From DASXBJ01 sp036491755 (GTDB taxonomy: Bacteria; Chloroflexota; Dormibacteria; Dormibacterales; Dormibacteraceae): a stretch of DNA of 20,628 nt. A program made the translations under genes and the position numbers. Below are positions 14,501-20,628 of the stretch, piece after piece. The stretch is from NCBI GenBank assembly GCA_036491755.1, contig DASXBJ010000141.1, forward strand, positions 1 through 20,628. Reading direction: 5' to 3'. The stretch's first letter is position 1, and each line of letters begins with the position of its first letter. The notes under the pieces were generated by a model. The model was not told the origin of the DNA and searched no databases. It worked only from the letters and a program-made list of their open reading frames with translations.

Positions 14501-15167
14501 TTGCCGAGCCGAGCTGCGCGCCGAGCTGGGACTCGAAGACGTCGACAAGCCGCTTTGCGCGATCGTCTCGCGCTTCTACGACGTCAAGGGCCTCGACCTG
14601 ATCGAACAGACGATGCCCCACCTGATGGAGCTCGGGCTGCAGGTCGTCGTCATCGGCACGGGGGACCGGCGCTACGAGGACATGTTCCGGCGGTGGGCGG
14701 CGGAGCTGCCACACCAGGTGTCGGTCTCGATCGGGTTCGATCCGGGTCTGTCACAGCGCATCTACGCGGGGGCGGACATGCTATGGATGCCGTCGCGCTT
14801 CGAGCCCTGCGGCCTGGGCCAGCTGATCGCGCTGCGCTACGGCACCATCCCGGTCGTGCGCGCGACGGGAGGTCTGGCCGACACGATCGAGGACTACGAC
14901 CCAGCCCGCGACCGCGGCAACGGCTTCCGCTTCGGACCGTACGACCCATGGCAATTCTTCGCGACGGTGGTGCGCGCGGCGGAGACGTTCAGGCACACCG
15001 AGCCGTGGCAGAGGCTCGTCAACCACGCAATGACCGCGGATGTGTCCTGGTCGCACTCGGCGCAGCGCTATGGGCAGCTCTATCTGTCGGCGATGGCCGC
15101 CCGCCGCGAACGTCTGGGTCTCACATCCCCCCAGGAATCCTCAGCCGCCCCGGCGGCCGTCGAGTAG
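11481..15167 (+). CDS. GH57 glycoside hydrolase - GT5 glycogen synthase fusion protein
   Basis: A 1228-aa bifunctional glucan enzyme. Residues 1-~515 form a COG1449-type GH57 domain: FIWHMHQPYYKD (8-19), KGMWPSEMAVGES with nucleophile E264, ALDGENAWEFY with D369 as acid/base, and the closing GSWIGASLDTWIGDPEHNVAW block (~422-442). Residues ~550-715 form a beta-rich domain of the type often found after such GH57 units, possibly carbohydrate binding. Residues ~733-1215 form a complete GT5 synthase: ELAPFAKLGGVADVAAAL with K747 of KxGG, DVIHVHDWYAAL (~859-870), VINGIDYEIFDP, and SRFEPCGLGQL with E1108. Both halves keep catalytic residues. ATG 11481 is chosen because the N-terminal strand plus HQP motif is typical. 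The frame is open further upstream, but that part is not homologous. It is the last gene of the operon, ending 7 bp from the convergent phosphorylase stop. Confidence 0.92.
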   Translation: MKPLHVAFIWHMHQPYYKDDLTNTYLLPWVRLRSAKDYLKMPGLLGAYPKVRATFNLVPSLLAQIEDYDKAESVDLFLNLSRRQAGELTAEERDFLLRWMRESPRALRVQQSPRYLELASRGPDAQFTNADILDLQIWFNLAWCDPVWMESDPRLAELKRKDRDFAEADKEILFAAQLERMAKVIPKYRELADRGQIELTFSPYFHPILPLICHVDSARSANPQLQLPERHFSHREDAERQIDLGQALFERLLGRRPKGMWPSEMAVGESVIGLAEKAHVDWMVSDEEVLARSIEGHFSRDEHLYTPKRVAREGGVVSMVFRDSQLSNAIGFDYNGMASVDAARDLMGRLRRIRDVQGDRDFLAVVALDGENAWEFYPRDGHDFLNALYTELEASPDIVTTTVSDFLAEHPPQQQLHHLHTGSWIGASLDTWIGDPEHNVAWDLLAETRDWLEARSRERPKESQQAALAWREILITEGSDWFWWFSRKHDSGMDPIWDNQFRLHLRNVYKLMGARAPARLFQPIIKRAPTQERGVPAVAITPTSRQDAAWAQAGYYLVGSGFGALHRPAGVVERVFYGNDDENFYFRIDSPRSPQELEGQRIEFWLYCSGAPAGDGGGDITLPLSTSAMADLDFEPAYVVHIVPRSESASVTVARIVEPQTRAVAEKTWDVADPFFITIPFKQLSKRPGDTLEVALVVSRDGHDIEEIPPSGSLGVRVPGQAPVVEAERANHLKVLVATAELAPFAKLGGVADVAAALSKELKRLGHDVRVVLPRYRSVDIAAFHLHPVVSGLQVTLGTQILEATIYEGRLADMVVYFVDCPQLYDRDGMFGFGDDDARSVYFSRALLEMLPALEFIPDVIHVHDWYAALVPNLLDRVYTSEPYAQIATTLTIHNLAAQGVFGFGTLMLAGLQDWGLIKPGIPGLDNVVNVLGRGIHFADVVNTVSERYANEIQTPEYGEGLDELLRQNAFKLYGVINGIDYEIFDPEHDPSIPHHYSAASPGAKALCRAELRAELGLEDVDKPLCAIVSRFYDVKGLDLIEQTMPHLMELGLQVVVIGTGDRRYEDMFRRWAAELPHQVSVSIGFDPGLSQRIYAGADMLWMPSRFEPCGLGQLIALRYGTIPVVRATGGLADTIEDYDPARDRGNGFRFGPYDPWQFFATVVRAAETFRHTEPWQRLVNHAMTADVSWSHSAQRYGQLYLSAMAARRERLGLTSPQESSAAPAAVE

Positions 15168-15174
15168 CTGGTTC

Positions 15175-17235
15175 TCACCCACCCCAATCGGGCAGGAGTC
15201 GCAGCTGCTCGACGCGGCGGGCGCCCGGGGCGTAAGCGGTGGTGAAGTAGTCGGTCACCATGCGCCGTGCCGAGAAATCCGTGACGGTGCGCAGGATGGA
15301 CGATCTCATCATCTCGACCCAGTGCTGGGGTATGCCGGCGCTGTCCCGCTCGAAGTAGGCGGGGACGACCTCCCGCTCCAGCAGGCGGAACAGCCCTTCA
15401 GCCTCCGCCTGGTCGTCGATGGCCTGCCGGTCCAGCGTCGCGCCCGACGGGATCGCCCAGCCCAGCTCGGGGCGGTACGCCTCATCCCACCATCCGTCCA
15501 GGATGCTCACGTTGAGAGCGCCGTTGGCCCCCGCCTTCATGCCGCTCGTGCCGCTCGCTTCGATGAATCGCCGTGGGTTGTTCAGCCACACATCCGCCCC
15601 CTGCACCAGGTGGCGAGCGAGTGCGATGTCGTAATCCTCCAGGAAGACGACGCTCTTCTCTTCTCGGGCGAGGCTCACGACCCCCGAGATGATCTCCTTG
15701 CCGGGGAGGTCCGCCGGGTGGGCCTTGCCCGCGAACAGCAGCTGCACAGGGCGCTCGGAGTCGCGCAGCAGGTTGGTCAGCCTGGCGCGGTCACGGAGTA
15801 TTAGGTCGGCGCGTTTGTAGGGCGTGAACCGGCGCGCGAATCCGATCGTGAGTGCGTTCGGGTCGAGCCCCTCGTGCTTTTGCGTGCGTGACCGTGCCAC
15901 CTCGAGCAGCCGGCCCTTCAACCGGTTGTGGATCGCCCACAGCTCGGAGGAAGGGATCTCGTGAATGGCGTGCCAGCGGCCGTCGGTGCCGTCGAGGTCC
16001 CACCAGTCAGGTCCGACGAACCGGCAAAGCAGGTCGGCGATCTCGGGCGCGACCCAGGTCGGCATGTGCACCCCGTTGGTCACGCTGCCGATGGGCACCT
16101 GCGCCTCGGGCAGCCCGCGCCATGCGTCCTTCCAAAGGCGGCGCGATACCGCGCCGTGCAGGCGGCTGACGCCGACCGATTGATCGGCCAGTCGCAGGGC
16201 CGCGTACGTCGTGCACAGCATCTCGCGCGGGTCGCCCGGGCGCTGGCGGCCCAGGTCCATGAAGCGATCGAACGAGATGCCGACCTCGGCCAGGTACGGG
16301 TTCAGGAGGTCCCAGACCAGGCCCGGCTCGAAATAGTCGCTTCCGGCCGCGATCGGCGTGTGGGTGGTGAAGACAATTCCGGCGCGAGCGACTAGCCGAG
16401 CCTCCTCGAGGGTCATCTGGCGCGACGCACGCAGCTCGCGGATGCGCTCGATGGCGCACAGGAAGCTGTGTCCCTCGTTGAGGTGGAACACGCCCGCCTC
16501 CATCCCGAGCGCGCGGAGGGCGCGCACCCCACCGATGCCGAGCACGATCTCCTGGCGGAGGCGGCGGTCGGGCTCAGGGACGTACAGCCGATCTGTGATC
16601 GTGCGCAGGTCGGGAGGGTTGGCGTCGAGGTCTGTGTCGAGCAGGAACAGCGGCACCCGGCCAACCTGAACGCGCCAGATCGCGATGCGCACATTGCGAT
16701 TGCCGATGGGCGCCTCCACCTCGACCCCATCGACCTTGCGTACGGGCAGATCGGCGCCTCGGTTCTCGGAGTAAACCTCGACCTGGCGTCCCGAAGCATC
16801 GATCTGCTGGCGTCCGAAACCCTGCCTGTACAGGAGGCCGACCGCGACGAGGGGCAGGCCCAGGTCGCTGGTTGCCTTCAGGTGGTCGCCGGCCAGAACT
16901 CCCAGCCCGCCTGAGTAGATCGGCAGGCATTCGGACAGCCCGAACTCCAGCGAGAAGTAAGCGACGAATAGCGGTGCTTTGGCGTCCATGAACCGGGGGT
17001 GGCGGTCGTAGTAATCGCGATAGGCGGCGCGCGCGTCTTCGAGCGCATGCCGCACCTCGTCGCGCTGCATCGCCCTCGCCACACCTTCCTCGCCCAGGCG
17101 GCCCAGCAGCAGCACGGGGTTCTGCCGGGTCGACTCCCAGAGTTCAGGGTCGAGGCTTCGGAACAGGAGCTCGATGCGCGGCTGCCATGTCCACAGGAGG
17201 TCGCGAGCGAGTTGGTTCAGCTCGTCCAGCACCAC
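15175..17235 (-). CDS. glgP: Alpha-glucan (glycogen/maltodextrin) phosphorylase, short GT35 form
   Basis: A 686-aa GT35 phosphorylase that releases glucose-1-phosphate from alpha-1,4-glucan with a PLP cofactor. The N-terminus (LNQLARDLLWTWQPRIELLFRSLDPELW) is the DUF3417-like lead of the TIGR02094-type short phosphorylases. YFSLEFGL (93-100) and YSGGLGVLAGDHLK (107-120) form the glycogen-phosphorylase core start. HLNEGHS (251-257), TTHTPIAAGSD (~290-300), GSVTNGVHMPTW (~383-394) and RRFTPYKR (~468-475) follow. EASGTSGMKAGANGALN holds the PLP lysine K567. Length is near the lower end of the family. The start is GTG at 17235 or the adjacent GTG at 17232; there is no Shine-Dalgarno, and a TACGAT -10 box lies 5 nt upstream, suggesting a leaderless transcript. 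It converges on the GH57-GT5 gene with a 7-bp gap. Confidence 0.95.
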   Translation of the reverse strand: MVLDELNQLARDLLWTWQPRIELLFRSLDPELWESTRQNPVLLLGRLGEEGVARAMQRDEVRHALEDARAAYRDYYDRHPRFMDAKAPLFVAYFSLEFGLSECLPIYSGGLGVLAGDHLKATSDLGLPLVAVGLLYRQGFGRQQIDASGRQVEVYSENRGADLPVRKVDGVEVEAPIGNRNVRIAIWRVQVGRVPLFLLDTDLDANPPDLRTITDRLYVPEPDRRLRQEIVLGIGGVRALRALGMEAGVFHLNEGHSFLCAIERIRELRASRQMTLEEARLVARAGIVFTTHTPIAAGSDYFEPGLVWDLLNPYLAEVGISFDRFMDLGRQRPGDPREMLCTTYAALRLADQSVGVSRLHGAVSRRLWKDAWRGLPEAQVPIGSVTNGVHMPTWVAPEIADLLCRFVGPDWWDLDGTDGRWHAIHEIPSSELWAIHNRLKGRLLEVARSRTQKHEGLDPNALTIGFARRFTPYKRADLILRDRARLTNLLRDSERPVQLLFAGKAHPADLPGKEIISGVVSLAREEKSVVFLEDYDIALARHLVQGADVWLNNPRRFIEASGTSGMKAGANGALNVSILDGWWDEAYRPELGWAIPSGATLDRQAIDDQAEAEGLFRLLEREVVPAYFERDSAGIPQHWVEMMRSSILRTVTDFSARRMVTDYFTTAYAPGARRVEQLRLLPDWGG

Positions 17236-17236
17236 C

Positions 17237-17246
17237 TAAGATCGTA
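17237..17246. promoter_or_regulatory. Candidate overlapping divergent -10 elements between glgP and the nucleotidyltransferase gene
   Basis: The two start codons face away from each other with only 24 bp between them (17236-17259). The plus strand reads TAAGAT at 17237-17242, which would start RNA near 17249, about 11 nt before TTG 17260. The minus strand reads TACGAT at 17246-17241, 5 nt before GTG 17235, implying a leaderless or nearly leaderless glgP transcript. Both fit TANNNT, but no good -35 elements are visible. This is inferred from short motifs only. Confidence 0.35.
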
Positions 17247-17259
17247 TTGGGTTGGGGAA

Positions 17260-19782
17260 TTGAAGGCGGTTGTGATGGCCGGCGGCGAGGGCTCGCGCCT
17301 GCGCCCGCTCACGAGCCGGCAGCCCAAGCCGTTGGTGCCGGTCGCCGGCCGGCCGATCATGGAACACATCCTGCTGCACCTGCGCCGCCACCAGATGCGC
17401 GACGTGGTGGCCACGGTGCAGTACCTCGGCGCTTCGATTCGCAACTATTTCGGCGACGGATCCGAGCAGGGGGTGTCGCTCACGTACTCGGTTGAGGACT
17501 CGCCCCTGGGGACGGCCGGCTCCGTGATGCTCGCGCGCCAGTACCTGACCGAGCCGTTCGTCGTGATCTCCGGCGATTCCCTGACCGACATCGACCTCGC
17601 CGCCGCGGCGCGCTTCCACCGCGAACGCAAAGCGATCGCCACCATCGTGCTCAAGCCCGTGCCCAATCCCCTCGAGTACGGAGTGGTCGTGGTCGATGAG
17701 GGCGGCGCCGTGCAGCGCTTCATCGAGAAGCCGAGCTGGGGCGAGGTCATCTCGGACCTGGCCAACACGGGCATCTACATCCTCGATCCAACGGTCTTCG
17801 ACTTCTTCCGCCCCGGCGAGGTCACGGATTGGTCGGGCGACGTCTTTCCGAAGCTGCTCAAGGAAGGCGAGAGGGTTTTCGGCTGGGTTGCTGACGGTTA
17901 CTGGGAGGACGTCGGCAGCCACAGCGCCTATGTGAAGGCGAACTTCGACTGCCTCGAAGGCAAGGTCAAGGTGCAGTTCCCGGCCAGCCGGGTCAGCGAC
18001 ACGATCTGGATCCACGAGGACGCGGAGGTGTCGCCCGAGTCTCGTATCGACGGACCGGCCCTCATCTGCGCGGGGGCCAAGGTGCGCGCGGGCGCCTGGG
18101 TGAATGGGCCGTGTGTCATCGGGCCGTACACCACGATCGACTCGGGGGTGAAGATCTCCAACTCCATCACCTGGGACCACTCGTACATCGGTCTCAACTC
18201 GCGGCTGCGCGGCGCAGTCGTCTGCCGATCGGTGACGATCAAGAACGGCTGCCTGCTCGAAGAGGGCAGCGTGGTGGGCAGCGACGTGGTGATCGGCGCC
18301 GGCTCGACGGTCAATCCCAACGTCCGGATCTGGCCCAACAAGGAGGTCGAGCCGGGCGCGGTCGTACACGAGTCGATCATCTGGGCGGGATCGTGGAAGC
18401 GAGGCCTGTTCAGCTCCTACGGGCTCAACGGCCTCATCAACGTCGAGTTCACCCCCGAGTTCGCGTCGCGGCTGGGCGCCGCCATCGGCGCGCTCACGCC
18501 CAAGGGCACCGAGATCGGCATCTCCCGGGACTACACGCGGTCCGCTCGCATGATCGGTCGGGCCCTGATGTCGGGGATGATCTCGTCGGGAGCGAACGTC
18601 ATCGACCTGTCGGTTCTGCCGCTGCCCGCGGGGCGGTACTGGGCGCGACACAACCACGTGTCAGCAGTGCACGTGCAGACCTCTCCGGTCGATCCGCGCT
18701 CGGCCGACATCCGCATCTTCGACGACCTCGGCCTCGAGATCGACAAGCGCAGCGAGCGGCGGCTGGAAGGCCTTTTCTTCCGCGAGGACATCAGGCGCGT
18801 ATCGCATTACGAGATGGGGCGCATCACGCGGCGCGACGGCCAGACCGACCGTTATGTCGAGGATCTGCTGTCGAAGCTCGACCTCGAGGCGCTGCGCGGC
18901 GCGGCCTTCAAGGTGCTGATCGATTACAACAACGGCGCCGCAGCCGTCGTGCTGCCGCGCGTCCTGCAGGAGATGAACTGCACGGTCATCCCGCTCAACG
19001 CCTCTCCGGCCGAGATCATCGTGGAGCAGGACGAGACCACGTTTCGGGATCACCTGACGGAGATGGGTGTGATCGTGGCCGCCGTCAAGGCCAAGCTTGG
19101 CGTGTTCATCGACACGCCCGGCGAGCGGTGCTTCCTGGTTGACGAGACGGGCACCGTCCTCGACCATAACGATGCGTTTGCCGTTTTGGCTCAGCTGGCG
19201 CTCGGCGGCCGGCCGGGAATGGTCCTCGGTCCAGCCTCTACCTCGCTTGGGTTCTCGATGATCGCCGACAGCCTGAACAGCAGGTTTGTCCCAACCAAGA
19301 TCACCCCGGGCGCAGTGCTGCGCGCCGCGCAGCACGCTGACACGGTCGTGGCGTCGGATGGGGCGGGGGGCTACTGCTGGCCGGAGTTCGCGGTGTCCTT
19401 CGACGCCATATTCACGACGGTGCGCGTGCTCGAGCTGCTGGCGAAGAGCGGCGGGTCGTTGAGTGCGATGCGCTCGCGCATCCCACCCGTGTCACACCGC
19501 GCGGCGGTTGAATTCTGCCCCTGGGAGGTCAAGGGCAGAGTCATGCGGACGATGATGGAGAGGCACCTGAAGGATCGCGTCGACCTCACGGACGGGGTCA
19601 AGGTCTTCGTCGAGGGGGGGTGGGTCCTCGTGGTGCCAGACGCCGACCGGCCCGAGTACCACGTCATCGCTTCCACCCTGGATCCCGTGCACTCGAACCG
19701 GCTCGTCGAAGAGTATTCGCTGCTGGTCCGCTCGGTGGTCGCCGAGGCTGCGCCGCAGGCCGAGGCGGTGGTCGAAACCTAG
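17260..19782 (+). CDS. NDP-sugar pyrophosphorylase - beta-helix - degenerate phosphomannomutase-like protein
   Basis: An 840-aa protein usually annotated as mannose-1-phosphate guanylyltransferase/phosphomannomutase. Residues 1-~235 form a nucleotidyltransferase: MAGGEGSRLRPLTSRQPKP (6-24), VISGDSLTDID (102-112), NTGIYIL and GYWEDVGS (213-220). Residues ~245-375 are hexapeptide repeats of a left-handed beta-helix. Residues ~395-825 follow the alpha-D-phosphohexomutase layout, but key motifs are altered. TASHNP of active mutases reads TSPVDP (474-479, with Pro at the phosphoserine position), and DGDxDR reads DTPGER (618-623). The mutase half is therefore probably non-catalytic, perhaps sensory. 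The nucleotide and sugar specificity are uncertain; beside glgP and GT5 it could make ADP- or UDP-glucose instead of GDP-mannose. The start is TTG 17260, giving the standard MKAVVMAGG N-terminus; ATG 17275 would cut the first strand. Confidence 0.87.
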   Translation: MKAVVMAGGEGSRLRPLTSRQPKPLVPVAGRPIMEHILLHLRRHQMRDVVATVQYLGASIRNYFGDGSEQGVSLTYSVEDSPLGTAGSVMLARQYLTEPFVVISGDSLTDIDLAAAARFHRERKAIATIVLKPVPNPLEYGVVVVDEGGAVQRFIEKPSWGEVISDLANTGIYILDPTVFDFFRPGEVTDWSGDVFPKLLKEGERVFGWVADGYWEDVGSHSAYVKANFDCLEGKVKVQFPASRVSDTIWIHEDAEVSPESRIDGPALICAGAKVRAGAWVNGPCVIGPYTTIDSGVKISNSITWDHSYIGLNSRLRGAVVCRSVTIKNGCLLEEGSVVGSDVVIGAGSTVNPNVRIWPNKEVEPGAVVHESIIWAGSWKRGLFSSYGLNGLINVEFTPEFASRLGAAIGALTPKGTEIGISRDYTRSARMIGRALMSGMISSGANVIDLSVLPLPAGRYWARHNHVSAVHVQTSPVDPRSADIRIFDDLGLEIDKRSERRLEGLFFREDIRRVSHYEMGRITRRDGQTDRYVEDLLSKLDLEALRGAAFKVLIDYNNGAAAVVLPRVLQEMNCTVIPLNASPAEIIVEQDETTFRDHLTEMGVIVAAVKAKLGVFIDTPGERCFLVDETGTVLDHNDAFAVLAQLALGGRPGMVLGPASTSLGFSMIADSLNSRFVPTKITPGAVLRAAQHADTVVASDGAGGYCWPEFAVSFDAIFTTVRVLELLAKSGGSLSAMRSRIPPVSHRAAVEFCPWEVKGRVMRTMMERHLKDRVDLTDGVKVFVEGGWVLVVPDADRPEYHVIASTLDPVHSNRLVEEYSLLVRSVVAEAAPQAEAVVET

Positions 19783-19801
19783 GGGACTGGCCGCGGAACC
19801 C

Positions 19802-19807
19802 TAGAAT
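19802..19807 (+). promoter_or_regulatory. Candidate -10 box of the tRNA-Gly gene
   Basis: TAGAAT lies 13 nt before the mature tRNA 5' end, giving a predicted start near 19814. No convincing -35 is seen at the right distance; that region includes the end of the preceding coding sequence. Read-through from the upstream gene is an alternative. Confidence 0.4.
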
Positions 19808-19820
19808 CGTTATTCGCCGA

Positions 19821-19896
19821 GCGGGAGTAGCTCATCTGGCAGAGCGCGACCTTCCCAAGGTTGAGGTAGCGGGTTCGATCCCCGTCTCCCGCTCCA
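19821..19896 (+). tRNA. tRNA-Gly (anticodon CCC)
   Basis: A complete 76-nt cloverleaf. The acceptor stem is GCGGGAG/CTCCCGC, with D stem GCTC/GAGC and an 8-nt loop. The anticodon stem CGACC/GGTTG encloses the loop TTCCCAA, giving anticodon CCC, which reads GGG glycine codons. The variable loop is AGGTA and the T arm is GCGGG-TTCGATC-CCCGT with one G-U pair. The discriminator is T and CCA is encoded. Coding for CCA and all standard pairs are visible directly, so this looks functional. Confidence 0.97.
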
Positions 19897-19944
19897 GCTT
19901 CGCTCTCGCACACTCGAGATCGTTGTCGCCGGAGACGGGGCGCG

Positions 19945-19961
19945 CCCGTTTGATCAACGGG
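19945..19961. terminator. Weak hairpin downstream of tRNA-Gly
   Basis: CCCGTT-TGATC-AACGGG forms a 6-bp stem with a 5-nt loop 49 bp past the tRNA 3' end. No T run follows, so termination would be weak or factor-dependent. It is listed as the nearest candidate end for the tRNA transcript. Confidence 0.25.
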
Positions 19962-20166
19962 ATTGACCTCGCCTGTTGCGCTCAATATTTCCTGTATTCG
20001 AACTTCTCGGGACAAGCGAAGACCAGCTCGATGGGTCTCGTGAAAGCGACCGTATCGGCGGCACCGCGCATGGCCAGATTCGCACGCCAGAAGCGTCGGG
20101 CTCCGGCCATGGTCGTGGGCAGCCCCGAATTGTCCAGATTTGGCTGAGGGTGAAAACGGGGGCATA

Positions 20167-20215
20167 GGGCGGCTTGTTGCCGCCCATGACACCTAAATGC
20201 GGCTGGCGGCCAGCC
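20167..20215. repeat. Two adjacent GC-rich hairpins
   Basis: GGGCGGC-TTGTT-GCCGCCC (20167-20185, 7-bp stem) is followed 15 bp later by GGCTGG-CGG-CCAGCC (20201-20215, 6-bp stem). Neither has a following T run on the plus strand; on the minus strand a short TTTT lies beyond the first stem. They could be a terminator pair or an RNA structure in the otherwise empty right end. Confidence 0.4.
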
Positions 20216-20628
20216 TCATAATTCCTACTCCCCAGGGCTCAATCGGACGCTGGGTGCCGCACGCCCATTTTCACAATCTGATCCGCCCCGGCAGGGCACC
20301 CGCACGAAACTGGTCGCTCTCGGATGCAGCTTGTCGGTGCCCTTGAGTCCATGCGGCAGCAACAGCCTGAGGGCCGTTACCCTCGATTTGGGACACCTTG
20401 AGAAAATACCGGGGCACCCCGTCGACGTCGCGTCTCTAGCGAGCAGGTAGATGGCGCCGGGGCGTTGCTCCAAGCTCGTTCCGAAGCGAGTCGACAATGG
20501 AGCGCCATTCAGCGCGACAGAGTAGAACTCCAAACAAGGTCACAACAACCGCAACCGCGCGCAGAGCTAGATGCAACCAACCGGCTGCGAGCAGGAACTG
20601 AAGTCTGATATTCCACGTGGCAACCGCC

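Larger units (their letters stand above)
19897..20628. other. Region after tRNA-Gly without a convincing gene
   Basis: About 730 bp that by eye has lower GC than the coding part and no open frame with recognisable homology. It begins with a 10-bp sequence (GGAGACGGGG, 19931-19940) complementary to the tRNA T-arm/acceptor segment (19880-19889). It contains hairpins near 19945, 20167 and 20201. A 42-codon minus-strand frame (ATG 20110, stop 19984-19982) ends in VFACPEKFEYRKY; it looks protein-like but lacks a ribosome site and may be a gene remnant. A minus frame at 20225-20533 has no recognisable motif. The stretch could be spacer, an island edge at a tRNA or a decayed gene. Confidence 0.5.

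Noticed and set aside
16999..17259. N-terminal extension of the nucleotidyltransferase gene
   Set aside because: It lies antisense to the start of glgP and precedes the standard MKAVVMAGG beginning.
17236..18657. 473-codon minus-strand frame opposite the nucleotidyltransferase
   Set aside because: It has Arg/His/Asp-rich antisense composition, no motifs, and spans the divergent promoter.
19779..20192. 137-codon minus-strand open frame containing GAGDGDRTRYLNLGKVAL
   Set aside because: It is the antisense translation of tRNA-Gly; the GDGDRTR-type string is a familiar artefact of reading through tRNA genes.
20451..20512. ATGGCGC / GCGCCAT inverted repeat with a ~47-nt centre
   Set aside because: It is only 7 bp with a long loop in GC-rich DNA, compatible with chance.
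20225..20533. 102-codon minus-strand frame near the right end
   Set aside because: It has mixed composition without motifs, domains or a ribosome site; I cannot support it as a gene.
1..20628. CRISPR arrays, insertion sequences or phage genes
   Set aside because: No regularly spaced repeats, transposase or integrase motifs, or terminal inverted repeats were seen anywhere in the window.

Overview
The window is high-GC DNA that is almost fully coding, with short intergenic gaps and many overlapping start and stop codons. It most resembles a soil bacterium of the terrabacterial side (Actinobacteriota, Chloroflexota or Candidatus Dormibacterota). Three things point there: a Gram-positive/actinobacterial-type LexA box (CGAAC-N4-GTTCG), an imuA-imuB-dnaE2 cassette carrying a stand-alone DUF6504-type gene, and a GH57/GT5-based glucan gene set. 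The phylum is an inference; no rRNA or marker gene is present.

Left third, minus strand (1-5765): the N-terminal part of a DUF1003 membrane protein runs off the left edge. Upstream of it lies a complete SOS-mutagenesis operon, transcribed right to left: imuA (RecA-like), imuB (catalytically dead Y-family polymerase), a small DUF6504-like gene and dnaE2 (error-prone PolIII alpha). Its promoter is well resolved: TTGACT, a 16-nt spacer, then TATGGT. A perfect 16-nt LexA palindrome fills the spacer exactly.

5930-6385: a small independent minus-strand unit encodes a 22-residue Lys/Ala peptide resembling a histone H1 tail. It has a full-length Shine-Dalgarno, its own candidate promoter, a long leader and an intrinsic terminator. 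AT-rich and palindromic sequences upstream separate it from the next operon.

6386-15167, plus strand: a tightly packed run of seven genes. They are two alpha/beta hydrolases (one epoxide-hydrolase-like), an unrecognised 98-aa protein with an Arg7 tract, an inositol-monophosphatase/FBPase-type phosphatase, a GT4 glycosyltransferase, a GH57 alpha-amylase-like protein, and a 1228-aa protein fusing a GH57 hydrolase, a beta-rich linker domain and a GT5 glycogen-synthase domain. The start of this last gene is preceded by a 44-bp near-duplicate of its own first codons.

15175-19782: a short-type alpha-glucan phosphorylase (minus) converges on the fusion gene. It is divergent, with a 24-bp gap, from an 840-aa nucleotidyltransferase/left-handed beta-helix/phosphomannomutase-like protein. 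The mutase half of that protein has lost its catalytic serine and metal loop. Together these genes suggest a cytoplasmic alpha-glucan cycle: NDP-sugar supply, GT5/GT4 elongation, GH57 trimming or transfer, and phosphorolysis. No classical GH13 branching enzyme is visible here.

Right end: tRNA-Gly(CCC) at 19821-19896, followed by about 730 bp of seemingly lower-GC DNA with hairpins and no convincing gene.
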